A stretch of DNA of 64,000 bases from Gimesia chilikensis (GCF_008329715.1 NZ_VTSR01000032.1:930001-994000), one strand, 5' to 3'; numbered from the stretch's first letter, positions 1 to 12,232 are shown. Program-made: numbers and translations. Notes: a model not told the origin generated them from the sequence alone.

Positions 1-222
1 CCACTGGATCCCGAGTGTGATTCGCCCGGTTCGCGTGACTACAGCCGGGCTTATCTGCGTCATTTATTCATGGCGCGGGAGATGCTGGGGCCAATTCTGA
101 TCTCTCTGCATAACATTGCCTTTTATCAGAAACTGGTGCGGGATCTGCGTGAGGCGATTCTGAATGATCAAGTTGAGGAGTTTAGGGCGGTTCACCTTGC
201 CCGCTGGAACGCATCTTTCTAA
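1..222 (+). CDS. tgt: Queuine tRNA-ribosyltransferase, C-terminal fragment
   Basis: The last 73 codons of a gene that begins left of the window. The protein is tRNA-guanine transglycosylase, which exchanges the wobble guanine of GUN-anticodon tRNAs for the queuine precursor preQ1. Family signatures visible are SRAYLRHL and the later SLHN histidine. Oddity: the zinc site of this family is normally C-x-C-x2-C plus that histidine. Here the stretch reads C-D-S-P-G-S, so the first Cys and the His remain but two Cys are Ser. Either zinc binding is altered or this lineage uses another ligand set. The assignment rests only on the C-terminal tail. Confidence 0.88.
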   Translation, partial: PLDPECDSPGSRDYSRAYLRHLFMAREMLGPILISLHNIAFYQKLVRDLREAILNDQVEEFRAVHLARWNASF

Positions 223-413
223 GATACAGCTTACTTGATTGCTGGATAACTCCTGAAATTGTTTAGGTTTGGGCCAAATTCGAAACAGCAGTGAACCACC
301 CGAGCCTGTTAAACTGATATGAAATTTCTTGCTGGATCGGGTTGCGGGTCAGATCTAAGTGATGCATGAGACTCACTTTATAGATTGCCACGCTGGCCCG
401 GGAAGAGAACGAA

Positions 414-767
414 ATGCACACCTTATTGTCGACTTTGTTAGTACTTGCTCAAGAGACACCCGCCAAACAGCCCGCTGGTCCTTCTTTCCTGGTCCAGTCG
501 CTGCCTTTGATTGTGATCGTGATTTTTTTCTACTTCATCATGTTCCGTCCTCAACAGAAGGAACGGGCGCGACGCGAGCAGGTGCTCAACGAGTTGAAGA
601 AGAATGATCGTGTGGTGACCATCGGTGGGATCATTGGCACGATTGCCAATATTTCAGAGTCAGATCAGGAAGTGACTCTGAAAATTGATGATAATTCCAA
701 GATGAAAGTGCGTCGCAGTGCCATTCAGGGGCTGTATCAGGTTGAAACCAAAGAGACAACAAGCTAG
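414..767 (+). CDS. yajC: Preprotein translocase subunit YajC
   Basis: A 117-aa protein with one N-terminal membrane helix (about residues 24-43, VQSLPLIVIVIFFYFIMF), followed directly by the family hallmark FRPQQKERARR and a small basic cytoplasmic domain containing VVTIGGIIGTI. YajC is an accessory of the Sec translocon, associated with SecDF. It lies 111 nt upstream of the secDF fusion on the same strand, the usual yajC-secD-secF order, so the two probably form an operon. The ATG at 414 gives normal YajC length. A longer overlapping frame at 359 is out of phase and is a shadow. Confidence 0.95.
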   Translation: MHTLLSTLLVLAQETPAKQPAGPSFLVQSLPLIVIVIFFYFIMFRPQQKERARREQVLNELKKNDRVVTIGGIIGTIANISESDQEVTLKIDDNSKMKVRRSAIQGLYQVETKETTS

Positions 768-878
768 GTTGCGTTTCAACACAGAAGTTTGTCAGTATCT
801 GGCACGAAGTTGTCAGCTTAAATCATCATTGCCGAATGAATCGGCCCAGACAAAAAGAATCGTTTCAGGACTAATTGA

Positions 879-3869
<2,991 letters not shown>

Positions 3870-3899
3870 GCTGCAAGATGCTCTAAACTGCTCTGAAAT

Positions 3900-3936
3900 A
3901 AAAAGGGGCTGACTTTGAAGTCAGCCCCTTTTTTTA
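3900..3936 (+). terminator. Rho-independent terminator after secDF
   Basis: A GC-rich perfect stem (ggggctgact paired with agtcagcccc, extended by flanking A/T pairs) with a short loop, followed by a T run. It sits about 30 nt after the secDF stop and closes the yajC-secDF unit. Confidence 0.92.
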
Positions 3937-3962
3937 TATCCATAGTGTCTGTCACAATTGAT

Positions 3963-3990
3963 AGCCACCCATCAGTTCCGTAGGGTGGCT
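3963..3990 (-). terminator. Hairpin downstream of pyrC
   Basis: Eight-bp inverted repeat agccaccc/gggtggct with a 12-nt loop, a few bases beyond the pyrC stop on the minus strand. The T-rich flank is on the plus side, so it is either a weak terminator for pyrC or a second stop signal for readthrough from secDF. Confidence 0.4.
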
Positions 3991-3997
3991 TGTGTTT

Positions 3998-5224
3998 TTA
4001 GCGGGTCTTCTGGCCTTCGACAAAGACAGCTTCGATTGAGCCCGGGAAGGTGATTCCTTCGAAGGGAGACCAGCCGCATTTGGTTTTCAGATCTTCACGC
4101 TGGATGGTTACAGGACGTTTGAGATTGAGCACGGTGAGGCTGGCGGTGTAGCCCGGTTCAATTTTGCCGAATTTCAGCGGTGCGATGTACGGGTTGACGA
4201 ATTCCCCGGGATTTTCCGAACAGAAACGGGCTGCCTGTTCCGGAGTGAATTTCTGGTCCAGAATCAGCCAGGTGACGAACGCACCATAGGTATCCAGGTG
4301 TGGTTGTCCGGAGATGCCCTGCTCGTTTTCTTCCAGGGTATGCGGGGCATGGTCAGTTGCCAGGTAATCGAGGGTCCCTTCCCGCAGGGCAGCCAGCATA
4401 GCCTTGCGGTCTTCGATTTTCCGCAGCGGAGGGTTCATCTGCATCTTTCCCCGGTTCTGGTCGGTCAGATCGGACTGATCAAAATAGAGGTGATGCGGTG
4501 TGACTTCACAGGTGACTTTGAGACCGCGGCTGCGGGCTTCGCGAATCAGGGGGAGCCCTTCTCCGACCGAGTAGTGACAGAGTTTGCCACGGAGATCGTA
4601 TTTTTCAATCATCTGCAACGCGAAGCGGGTGGCGGAAATTTCGCATTCCGCGGGTCGCCGCTCTTCGTGAGTGGCGGCGTTCGCGTGTTCATCGAGCAGA
4701 ATGGGGTCTTCACAGTGGAAGCTGACGTTGCAGCCGCGGTACTGCGAGAGTGTTTCATCCAGCTGTTCCAGTGTTTTGAAGAACAGGTCGCCGACGCTGG
4801 GGCCCATGTAGGCTTTGTAAGGTACCGGAAATGTGAGTGGGCTGGTGCCCGGTCCGATGCCCGCATAGAGCGTAAAGTGAATCGGCGGGTTACGCTGCTT
4901 AAGGTGTTCCTGTTTGGCGTGGTAGCTCTCGTCTGTAATCGGAGGTACGGGGTTGTTGGGCATGTCAGCCACATGGACGACCCCGCCATTCAGAGCGGCG
5001 GCACCTGCGGTGCAGAAATCTTCTTTGTATGTTTGTGATTCCCCGATATCATCGCGGGCGTGAATGTGAATATCGCCCATGCCGGCAAAGATCAGGCAGT
5101 CATCGGAGAAAGTGAAATCCGGTTCTCCCAGTTGAGCGCCGACTTCGACGATCTGATTTCCCTCGATACGAATCTGGCTGTGAGAAGTCCCTGTAGAACT
5201 GACGAGAGTTCCTTGTATGATCAT
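3998..5224 (-). CDS. pyrC: Dihydroorotase
   Basis: A 408-aa amidohydrolase-fold enzyme that cyclises carbamoyl aspartate to dihydroorotate in pyrimidine synthesis. The first metal-binding motif is HIHARDD (about residues 53-59), followed by DMPN. The YKAYMGPS segment resembles the place of the bridging carboxylated lysine in the family. CEVTPHHL and ATDHAPHT supply later metal ligands and the catalytic Asp. Length fits class I dihydroorotases. It is transcribed convergently with secDF and stands alone; the next minus-strand gene is 61 nt upstream. An allantoinase-like hydrolase is a less likely alternative. Confidence 0.88.
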   Translation of the reverse strand: MIIQGTLVSSTGTSHSQIRIEGNQIVEVGAQLGEPDFTFSDDCLIFAGMGDIHIHARDDIGESQTYKEDFCTAGAAALNGGVVHVADMPNNPVPPITDESYHAKQEHLKQRNPPIHFTLYAGIGPGTSPLTFPVPYKAYMGPSVGDLFFKTLEQLDETLSQYRGCNVSFHCEDPILLDEHANAATHEERRPAECEISATRFALQMIEKYDLRGKLCHYSVGEGLPLIREARSRGLKVTCEVTPHHLYFDQSDLTDQNRGKMQMNPPLRKIEDRKAMLAALREGTLDYLATDHAPHTLEENEQGISGQPHLDTYGAFVTWLILDQKFTPEQAARFCSENPGEFVNPYIAPLKFGKIEPGYTASLTVLNLKRPVTIQREDLKTKCGWSPFEGITFPGSIEAVFVEGQKTR

Positions 5225-5285
5225 CGAACTGAAGTCATTCCGTTATGAAAGAAGTGTTGTCTGCAGTCAAAGAGGGATGGTGTGA

Positions 5286-5609
5286 TTACCAGCCGACAGA
5301 CATGTTGGTTTCGATTGCCAGCTGGGCTTCGTGCAGGTCGGCCCCGGTGTCACGCATGTAGAGTCGGATGGCGTGAACTTTGTCACCCGAAGCGCGGAAG
5401 AGGCATTCGCGTGCCATGTCGCAGGGTTCGGTGTGCCCTTCAATCCCCAGCAGGCGTTTGGAGATGACCCACATGTCGCGTGGGCGGCGAGTGACACGCA
5501 AGATCTCATCTTCGGGGTAATTCTCCTGGGCAGCGTGTTCCGCTTCTTCTTGAGTATTAGCCCAGCCCACCATGATATGCGCGTTTGTTTCAATCTCGTA
5601 AAGAGCCAT
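5286..5609 (-). CDS. Small protein with ribosomal L7/L12 C-terminal-like motif
   Basis: A 107-aa protein of unknown function. A Shine-Dalgarno-like tggag lies about 8 nt before the ATG. The first 60 residues are acidic and mixed, with many Glu and a WANTQEEAEHAA helix. The C-terminal third (DKVHAIRLYMRDTGADLHEA) follows the helix pattern of the ribosomal protein L7/L12 C-terminal domain (K-V-x-x-I-x-x-x-R-x-x-T-G-x-x-L-x-E-A). It is not L7/L12 itself, because the N-terminal dimerisation domain and hinge are missing. A second small protein in this window (26992-27264) shows the same motif. Confidence 0.7.
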   Translation of the reverse strand: MALYEIETNAHIMVGWANTQEEAEHAAQENYPEDEILRVTRRPRDMWVISKRLLGIEGHTEPCDMARECLFRASGDKVHAIRLYMRDTGADLHEAQLAIETNMSVGW

Positions 5610-5884
5610 AATTCAACTCCAGTCTGAAGAATGGAAATGTGAAAGCCTGTGAACGGCAACGAATAACAGGACTCTTTCGAATTCGTCGCAGCAGACATAA
5701 TACTCAGGAGTCTGAAATCGAACAATTCCCTGCCCGTATTATAGCCAAGCCCGAATCGCGGCGAGAGTGTCTTCTGGAAAATGTTTCAAGAAAATAAGAA
5801 ATCACGATTTTACGCTTGCTTATGCGACATCAGAACTTGCAGTGATTCTGGATTATTGAATTGAAGGTTCCAGGAGCGGCTGTG

Positions 5885-6610
5885 TTACTGATTGTGTTGT
5901 GCATCCCACTTCTCTTCTGCTGCACTTTTGCGAAGGTAGAAGGGAGTCAGGTTCCAGACTTCACTGGCCGGTGGGGTCTCCTGCTGCAGGAGCGTGGCCG
6001 TCAGTTCTGCGACCTGAGAGGCGAGTGTCTGGCGGGGAAAATCTTCGATCCGGATTTCCGGTAAGCTGCCCTGGTCGAGCAGATCGATTCCGGGACCACA
6101 GACGGTTTCACCGGGCTGAAGTGCACTGCTGAATTCGTGGATGTCCTGCAGATGAATGGGGACTGTCTGTTGCCATTCTCCTGTGGAATTGCGGACATAT
6201 CTGCCGACGAATAAATCGCCCCGCTGGGCGTTGGAGATCACATGGGTCTCTGAAATTTCAGTCGGACAACTGAGTGCGATGGCTGCAAAGGTATCGATTC
6301 CCTGTACGGGAGCACCTGTCACGTAGCCAAAGGTTTTGGCGAAGGTGATGCCGATTCTCAGGCCGGTAAAGCTGCCCGGGCCACGGCTGACGCCGATTCC
6401 GGCGATCTGCTGAGGGGCGATTTCCAGCTGATCCAGCAGTTTTCTGACTTCGCTGACCAGGGTCTGGGCGTGCTTTCTCCCCTGTTGCTGCAGTGAGACG
6501 GGCGCAATTTCCTGCCCGGGACGGCAAATCGCGATGGAGCCGCTGCGTCCGGAAGTCTCGATACCTAGATAAAACTCGGAATTTTCCACACTGACTGAAA
6601 TCAAGTACAT
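5885..6610 (-). CDS. tsaB: tRNA threonylcarbamoyladenosine biosynthesis protein TsaB
   Basis: A 241-aa ASKHA-fold protein. TsaB is the scaffold partner of TsaD in making t6A37 on ANN-decoding tRNAs. The N-terminal YLGIETSGRSGSIAI is the characteristic opening, followed by HAQTLV and GIGVSRGPGSFTGLRIG, the most conserved TsaB block. Length is normal. The start at 6610 leaves a short extension before YLGIETS; an internal start is possible. It stands alone on the minus strand, with 323 nt of apparently non-coding sequence before the divergent ClC gene. Confidence 0.92.
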   Translation of the reverse strand: MYLISVSVENSEFYLGIETSGRSGSIAICRPGQEIAPVSLQQQGRKHAQTLVSEVRKLLDQLEIAPQQIAGIGVSRGPGSFTGLRIGITFAKTFGYVTGAPVQGIDTFAAIALSCPTEISETHVISNAQRGDLFVGRYVRNSTGEWQQTVPIHLQDIHEFSSALQPGETVCGPGIDLLDQGSLPEIRIEDFPRQTLASQVAELTATLLQQETPPASEVWNLTPFYLRKSAAEEKWDAQHNQ

Positions 6611-6933
6611 CGAAAAAGGAGGGCAAATGCGTTAAAAATGCATTAAGGAGTATGACAAACTCCCCCTGGGCTTCCAAGTCATCTACCGTAAAATCTCCCA
6701 CGCGGATGCGTAACAACGAGTCTGCAGAGACTGACAGCTGACCATCCACTTCCCTGGAGCAGACGCTTTAAGTCCAAAATAGAATAGATTATTGTATTTC
6801 GAACGCCGTCAGGACCGAAAATTAATCGATGTCCACCCGCCCGGTCTGCATGCCCGGTGTTCGAAGTGTCCCGCATGTCGGCATAATTCAATACAGCAAT
6901 ACACAGTTTGTTGTTCATCCTAGTTAAGACAAA
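6611..6933. other. Intergenic region between divergent tsaB and clc
   Basis: A 323-nt gap that should hold the promoters of both divergent genes. I see no convincing gene, hairpin or operator. Short frames inside it give low-complexity, unfamiliar peptides. Confidence 0.6.
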
Positions 6934-8802
6934 ATGGTTTACTTTAAAAAACTCAACGACCTGCTGACCTCCTTTGATTTAAAAACGAGTGGCAAATGGT
7001 TTGTGCTGTCCTGCCTGATCGGGGTGGTGGCGGGGTTTGGCGCCATCGTATTTGACGCGTTAACTCAGATCGTGCAGCATCACTCTCTAGTCGCGATCGC
7101 CGGATTTGAACACCCGCAGACAGTCGGCGAATATTCCTTCTATAAAGACCAGGTGACGGAGGTGAACTTCGCACCATGGCTGTTGCTGGTGGTGATTACA
7201 GTCGGCGGTCTGGCTTCGGGAGTCATTGTGTACAACATTGCCCCGGAGGCGGAAGGCCACGGAACCGATGCTGCCATCGATGCTTTTCATAATAAACGGG
7301 GTGAAATCCAGCCCCGGATTCCGATCGTCAAGACGATTGCCTCTGCCCTGACACTGGGGACCGGCGGTTCAGCCGGCCGGGAAGGACCAATTGCCCAGAT
7401 TGGAGCCGGCTTTGGTTCGTGGGTGGCGACCAAGTTGAAGCTCTCGGCCCGCGATCGCCGGATCATGCTGGCAGCGGGAATGGGGGCTGGGATTGGTGCG
7501 ATCTTCCGTGCTCCCCTGGCCGGGGCGTTGTTTGCTGCCGAGATCATGTACAGCAATGCGGATTTCGAATCGGACGTGATCGTGCCGGCTGCAATGTCGT
7601 CGATCATTGCGTATTCTCTCTATTGCATGTCGCTGCCACAGGCACTGCGTTTCATGCCGCTGTTCGGGAACGAACTCCATCATACGGTCGATTCCCATTT
7701 TGAATTGATTCCCTACACGATCCTGTCGATCGTGCTCAGCCTGTCCGCGGCTTTTTATGTGAAAACATTTTATGGCACGAACCGGCTCTTCAAGCGGTTG
7801 CCGATCAAGCCGATGTTCCGCCCTGCTGTTGGTGCTTTTCTGACCGGTGTCGTCGGACTGGGGCTGTTCTATCTTTACGATCAGGATATGCGGGCACTGT
7901 CGGTGCTCTCAACCGGGTATGGTGTCCTGCAGGAAGCGCTGACTTCGGCATCCAAGGTAGGGATTCCACTGCTGCTGACGGTGGCGGTTGTGAAGGTCTT
8001 TACGACCTCGCTGACGATCGGCTCGGGGGGATCCGGCGGTGTGTTCGGACCTTCGATGGTGATTGGCGGTTGTGTGGGAGCTGCCACCGGGCAGTTTCTG
8101 CAGAAGCTATGGCCCAATCTGGTGACACAGCCTGAGGCCTACGGACTGGTGGGGATGGCCGGGTTCTTTGCCGGTGCGGCCCATGCACCGATTTCGACGA
8201 TCATCATGGTTTCTGAAATCACCGGGAACTATGCCCTGCTCCTGCCGACAATGCTCGCTTCGACACTCTGCTTCGTGCTCTGTCAGCGGGTGCACCTCTA
8301 CCAGAAACAGTATCCCAGCCGCCTGGATTCACCGGCACACCGGGGTGACTTCCTGATCGATGTTCTGGAAGGAAGCCGGGTAAGCGATGTGTATGATCCC
8401 CAACGCAAGATCCAGTTGATTCATGAGTCGAAAACCCTGGATGAAATCGTGCATTCACTGGCGGGGACACAACAACATTACTTCCCCGTGGTGGACGACG
8501 CGGGACGGATCATCGGCGTGTTCTCCGAGGATGACGTGCGGGCTTACCTCTACGATGAAACGATCTGGAAGCTGGCCCTGGCGCGAGACATCATGCAGCC
8601 TGATTTCATGCGGGTGACCCCCGAAGATGACCTGAATACCGTCATGCAGCGTTTTACGGCCATCAATGTGGAAGCGTTGCCGGTGGTTGATGCCCAGGAT
8701 GCGGGCGTGCTGCTGGGGATGCTGCATCGTAAGGAAACGATTGGGTATTACAATCAGCAGTTACTGAAGCATAAGCGGGCCAGCGACGAACAGGAAACCT
8801 GA
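6934..8802 (+). CDS. ClC-family chloride channel/antiporter with CBS pair
   Basis: A 622-aa membrane protein. Residues about 20-460 form the ClC channel domain with many hydrophobic helices. They include GSAGREGP, whose Glu150 matches the external gating glutamate, then IFRAPLAGALFAAE, and GSGGSGGVFGPSMVIGG, the GxFxP anion-filter region. The remaining about 150 residues are two CBS motifs (HYFPVVDDAGRIIGVFSEDD and VEALPVVDAQDAGVLLG), cytoplasmic modules that usually sense adenine nucleotides. The family moves chloride or exchanges it for protons across the inner membrane. Retention of the gating Glu allows either mode. The ATG at 6934 lacks an obvious ribosome site. Confidence 0.93.
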   Translation: MVYFKKLNDLLTSFDLKTSGKWFVLSCLIGVVAGFGAIVFDALTQIVQHHSLVAIAGFEHPQTVGEYSFYKDQVTEVNFAPWLLLVVITVGGLASGVIVYNIAPEAEGHGTDAAIDAFHNKRGEIQPRIPIVKTIASALTLGTGGSAGREGPIAQIGAGFGSWVATKLKLSARDRRIMLAAGMGAGIGAIFRAPLAGALFAAEIMYSNADFESDVIVPAAMSSIIAYSLYCMSLPQALRFMPLFGNELHHTVDSHFELIPYTILSIVLSLSAAFYVKTFYGTNRLFKRLPIKPMFRPAVGAFLTGVVGLGLFYLYDQDMRALSVLSTGYGVLQEALTSASKVGIPLLLTVAVVKVFTTSLTIGSGGSGGVFGPSMVIGGCVGAATGQFLQKLWPNLVTQPEAYGLVGMAGFFAGAAHAPISTIIMVSEITGNYALLLPTMLASTLCFVLCQRVHLYQKQYPSRLDSPAHRGDFLIDVLEGSRVSDVYDPQRKIQLIHESKTLDEIVHSLAGTQQHYFPVVDDAGRIIGVFSEDDVRAYLYDETIWKLALARDIMQPDFMRVTPEDDLNTVMQRFTAINVEALPVVDAQDAGVLLGMLHRKETIGYYNQQLLKHKRASDEQET

Positions 8803-8803
8803 T

Positions 8804-10786
8804 TCAGTCTTCTTCCTCTTCGCCGTCTGTATTCCGCATTTCGAACAGGAAGCGGGAGGGTAGCGTCGGCTGTTTCTTGCCCCACTTGGTTCGGGTGGCG
8901 GCGCGGCTGAGTGTCAGGTAGTCCTGAGCCCGGGTAATGCCTACATAGGCGATCCGCCGCTCTTCCGCGATTTCTGCATCGGTCCCTTCGACCGATCGCT
9001 TGTGCGGGAGGAGTCCTTCTTCCATCCCGACCAGGTAGACACGCGGGAATTCAAGTCCCTTGGCACTGTGCAGTGTCATCAGCTTCACGGCATCCTGAGA
9101 CAGTTTGTCTTCCTTGTCGTTGAGGTCGTCGCGATCCCCGAGAGCCGTTTCTTCCAGGAAGCCGGAGGGACTGGGGTCGCTGGTTCGCGTGCAGTATTCT
9201 TTGATCGATTCAATGAACTGTTCCAGCACGACGAGCCGGGCCTGCTGCTGCTCGGAAGTCTTGTACTGCTTTCTGATTTCCGAGGCGTAGTCGATTTCCT
9301 GGATCAGTTCCTGCATGATCTGAGCCAGTTCCCGGGGGGACCGTTCGAGCCGGGCACGATAGCGGCGAATCAATTGGTGGAAGGCGCTCAAGGCAGAGCT
9401 GGCCCGCGGAGTCAGTTCGTTGGCTTCGCGGGCAGAATCGACCGTGTCCCAGAACTGGTGCCCTGCCTTGACGGCCTGGTTGACCAGTTTTTCGACCGTC
9501 CCGCTGCCGATGCCGCGTGTGGGGGTGTTGATGATCCGCAGCATGGAGAGTTCGTCGTGCGGAAAGGCCAGTGTTTTCATGTATGCCAGCAGGTCGCGGA
9601 TTTCGCGACGATCGAAGAAAGACTGGCTGCCAATCAACTGGTAGCGGACATTGGTCCGACGGAGTTCGGTTTCGAAGACGCGGGGCTGTTCGTTGGTGCG
9701 AAACAGGATGGCGAAGTCGCGGAGCGGAATCTCCTGGGCTTCGTGCAGGTAGCGAATCTCGCCGATGATTTTCTCGGCCTCGGTCAATTCGTCGGCCAGT
9801 TCGAGGAAGCGGACCGGGGCTCCCATTTTCTTGTGCGCGACGAGCTGTTTCTTATGGCGGTCGCGGTTGTGTTTCACGAGCCGGTTGGCCAGGTCGATGA
9901 TCTTGTCGGTGCAGCGGTAATTGCTCTCAAGGCGAACGACTTTGGCACCGGGGAACTGTTGCTGGAACCCGAGAATGTGACGGACTTCTGCACCGCGCCA
10001 GCCGTAAATTGACTGATCGTCGTCCCCCACCACACACAGGTTCTGGTGCGGTTTGACTAAAGCGCGGATCAGATTGAACTGGGAGAGGTTGGTGTCCTGG
10101 TATTCGTCAATCTGCACGAAGTCGAACTTTTCCTGGACCTTCGCGAGGACATCCGGGAACTGGGAGAACAGGTCATTGGTCAGCATGAGCAGGTCATCGA
10201 AGTCGACGGCACCGCTGGAGCGGAGTTTTGTCTGGTATTTGCGATACGCCATGGCGGCGAGGAAGTCGAAATCGTTTTCGGTGTAGTTGGTGGCCATTTC
10301 CGGAGAGACGTTTGCCATTTTCCAGGAGCTGATTCGGTTCAGCAGGTCGCCGGGCCGGAGGCTTTTGTCATTGACGCGAATTTCTCGAAGTGCCGCCCGG
10401 GCTGCGGACTCCTGGTCGCCCCGGTCATAGATCACGAATTTCTGGGGATAGCCCAGTGCGGTGATCTCTTCGCGCAGGATGCGGACGCAGAGCGAATGGA
10501 ACGTGGAAATGAAGGGCTTGGCCGGCAGGCGTTTGCCCATCAGACCGTTCATGCGTTCCTGCATTTCCTTGGCTGCTTTGTTGGTGAAGGTCACCGAGAG
10601 GATCTTGTTGGGAGTCACTCCCTGCCGGATCAGTTCCACCATGCGATAGGTAATCACACGTGTTTTTCCGGTACCGGCGCCAGCCAGAACCAGGAGTGGA
10701 CCAGAGAGAGTAGAGGCTGCTTCACGTTGTGCCGGATTGAGTGCGGAGAGATGACTGGAAGAACTGGGAGAGGAAGACAAGGACAT
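8804..10786 (-). CDS. UvrD/PcrA-type superfamily 1 DNA helicase
   Basis: A 660-aa ATP-dependent 3'-5' DNA helicase for repair and clearing of stalled forks. Motifs in order: LNPAQREAA (Q motif), AGAGTGKT (Walker A), TFTNKAAKEM (Ia), DEYQDTN (II), GDDDQSIYGWRGA (III), SNYRCT (IV), LMTLHSAKGLEFPRVY (V) and EERRIAYVGITRA (VI). It is shorter than typical UvrD/PcrA (about 720 aa) and ends in an acidic DGEEEED tail soon after motif VI, so the C-terminal Tudor-like tail seems absent; Rep is an alternative label. It is convergent with clc, with one nt between the stop codons. Confidence 0.93.
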   Translation of the reverse strand: MSLSSSPSSSSHLSALNPAQREAASTLSGPLLVLAGAGTGKTRVITYRMVELIRQGVTPNKILSVTFTNKAAKEMQERMNGLMGKRLPAKPFISTFHSLCVRILREEITALGYPQKFVIYDRGDQESAARAALREIRVNDKSLRPGDLLNRISSWKMANVSPEMATNYTENDFDFLAAMAYRKYQTKLRSSGAVDFDDLLMLTNDLFSQFPDVLAKVQEKFDFVQIDEYQDTNLSQFNLIRALVKPHQNLCVVGDDDQSIYGWRGAEVRHILGFQQQFPGAKVVRLESNYRCTDKIIDLANRLVKHNRDRHKKQLVAHKKMGAPVRFLELADELTEAEKIIGEIRYLHEAQEIPLRDFAILFRTNEQPRVFETELRRTNVRYQLIGSQSFFDRREIRDLLAYMKTLAFPHDELSMLRIINTPTRGIGSGTVEKLVNQAVKAGHQFWDTVDSAREANELTPRASSALSAFHQLIRRYRARLERSPRELAQIMQELIQEIDYASEIRKQYKTSEQQQARLVVLEQFIESIKEYCTRTSDPSPSGFLEETALGDRDDLNDKEDKLSQDAVKLMTLHSAKGLEFPRVYLVGMEEGLLPHKRSVEGTDAEIAEERRIAYVGITRAQDYLTLSRAATRTKWGKKQPTLPSRFLFEMRNTDGEEEED

Positions 10787-10863
10787 ATATCAGGATCAAT
10801 TATCTGGCTAAAACGGGTATGGGCAGCTGAGCTGAAGCGGTAACCGGCGGCGACGATTCCCGC

Positions 10864-12027
10864 TCAGTGACTTTCATCTTTTTTATCGGGGTTCGATCGG
10901 GGCGCCGGCTTTTTCTGGGCGGGGCGTTCCGGTTTTCGTGAGGCACTGGGTGATTTTTTCGCAGGTGCCTGGCCTGCTTCAGTAGACTCCGATTTCGATT
11001 CCGCGGAGCGTCTGCTGGAACCGGGCTGTTTCTTTTTTCTCAACTTGGGGCGCGCCTGTTCGCTGCGCCGGGACTGAGCGGGATCTGGTTGCTGTTTTCG
11101 ACGGGCCGATTCCACGGTCTCCTGGTGGGGGACCGGAGTTTTCGCGGGAGCGGAATGCTGCTGTTCTTTATAAGCCAGCCTGAGCGGCTCGAGCATCTCG
11201 TTGATCGTCTGCCAGCGGTCTTGCGGGTAGAGCTCCAGCCCCTTCATGATCGCATCGGCAATGCGGGGGTCGAGATCGGGGAGCAGGTTCTGGATGTGTT
11301 CCGGTGGTGAATTGATATGTTGCAGGACTGCTTCCATTGTTTCGGCTGCCTTCCAGGGCAGCCGTTTGGTCAGCATCTCATAGCAGGTCACTGCGTAAGA
11401 GAAGATATCGATTTTCTGGCTGGTCTTCTGGCGTTTGATGAGCTCGGGGGCCATATAAGCGGCGGTACCGGTGCGGTTGCCGGGCTGCAGAAACGGAGGC
11501 GTGTTGGGGACGACCAGTCCGAAGTCAATCAGCTTGAGTTCGTGATCGTTGCTGACCATGATGTTGCGCGGGCAGATGTCGCGGTGAATCCAGCCTTCGT
11601 CATGAAAATACTGGATCGCTTCACCCAGCTGGATCATGTATTTGAGGCAGTTGGTTTTCATGTCCTCGTTCTGGGCTTCCACCAGAAAGCTGAGACTGTA
11701 GCCTTCGATGAATTCCATGACGAGGAACTGTTCCTGATCGGTAGTCAGGCCGTGTTCGTAAGTCTTGACGATGTGCGGGTGATTGAACTGGACAGCGATC
11801 TCCCCCTCTTTGGGTTTATCCAGTCCCACAAAGCGGGCTTCCAGTTCCTGTGTTTTGACTTTGTCCAGAATTTTAAGCGAAACGGTTTTGCCGGAATTGT
11901 AATCGCGGGCCCGCCAGACCTTCGACATGCTGCCCTGGCCCACGCGCCCGATGAGCTCAAAACGTTGCTTGATGTTCACACGGGGAACACGTGCTTCTTT
12001 GGAAAAGAGTCGCTTTAAAAAGTTCAT
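10864..12027 (-). CDS. Eukaryotic-type Ser/Thr protein kinase (soluble)
   Basis: A 387-aa protein. Residues about 20-275 are a Hanks-type kinase domain with glycine loop GRVGQGSMSKV, VSLKIL lysine, catalytic loop HRDICPRN, metal-binding DFG and GTAAYMAPE. The usual loop lysine (HRDLKPEN) is Cys here, an uncommon but not necessarily inactivating change. Residues about 285-387 form a low-complexity Lys/Pro/Ser/Arg-rich basic tail. There is no membrane helix or sensor domain, unlike most bacterial kinases of this class, so it is probably cytoplasmic, perhaps bound to nucleic acid or a partner through the tail. It lies upstream of the helicase on the same strand (77 nt). Substrates are unknown. 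Confidence 0.88.
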   Translation of the reverse strand: MNFLKRLFSKEARVPRVNIKQRFELIGRVGQGSMSKVWRARDYNSGKTVSLKILDKVKTQELEARFVGLDKPKEGEIAVQFNHPHIVKTYEHGLTTDQEQFLVMEFIEGYSLSFLVEAQNEDMKTNCLKYMIQLGEAIQYFHDEGWIHRDICPRNIMVSNDHELKLIDFGLVVPNTPPFLQPGNRTGTAAYMAPELIKRQKTSQKIDIFSYAVTCYEMLTKRLPWKAAETMEAVLQHINSPPEHIQNLLPDLDPRIADAIMKGLELYPQDRWQTINEMLEPLRLAYKEQQHSAPAKTPVPHQETVESARRKQQPDPAQSRRSEQARPKLRKKKQPGSSRRSAESKSESTEAGQAPAKKSPSASRKPERPAQKKPAPRSNPDKKDESH

Positions 12028-12232
12028 GCATTCACCAGGGGCAGAGAGTGAATTCAGGACCAGGTTTCATCCCGGGCTCAGAAGAAGTTAACCGGCCCAA
12101 CACTTCCAGTATAATTGCCAGCCTGACGAGACGCAAAGCGGTGCCCTGAAATCGACTGTTTCCAATCAGCGTCGACTGATGCGAACGGTGGTCGGGACGG
12201 TGTCAGGGATTCGTTTTGAGACTTTGGGGGAG

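Noticed and set aside
6679-6918. 79-codon minus-strand frame between tsaB and clc
   Set aside because: No start signal or recognisable sequence; sits in the probable divergent promoter region.
9002-10012. 336-codon plus-strand frame
   Set aside because: Lies antisense inside the clearly real helicase gene; composition is that of an antisense shadow.
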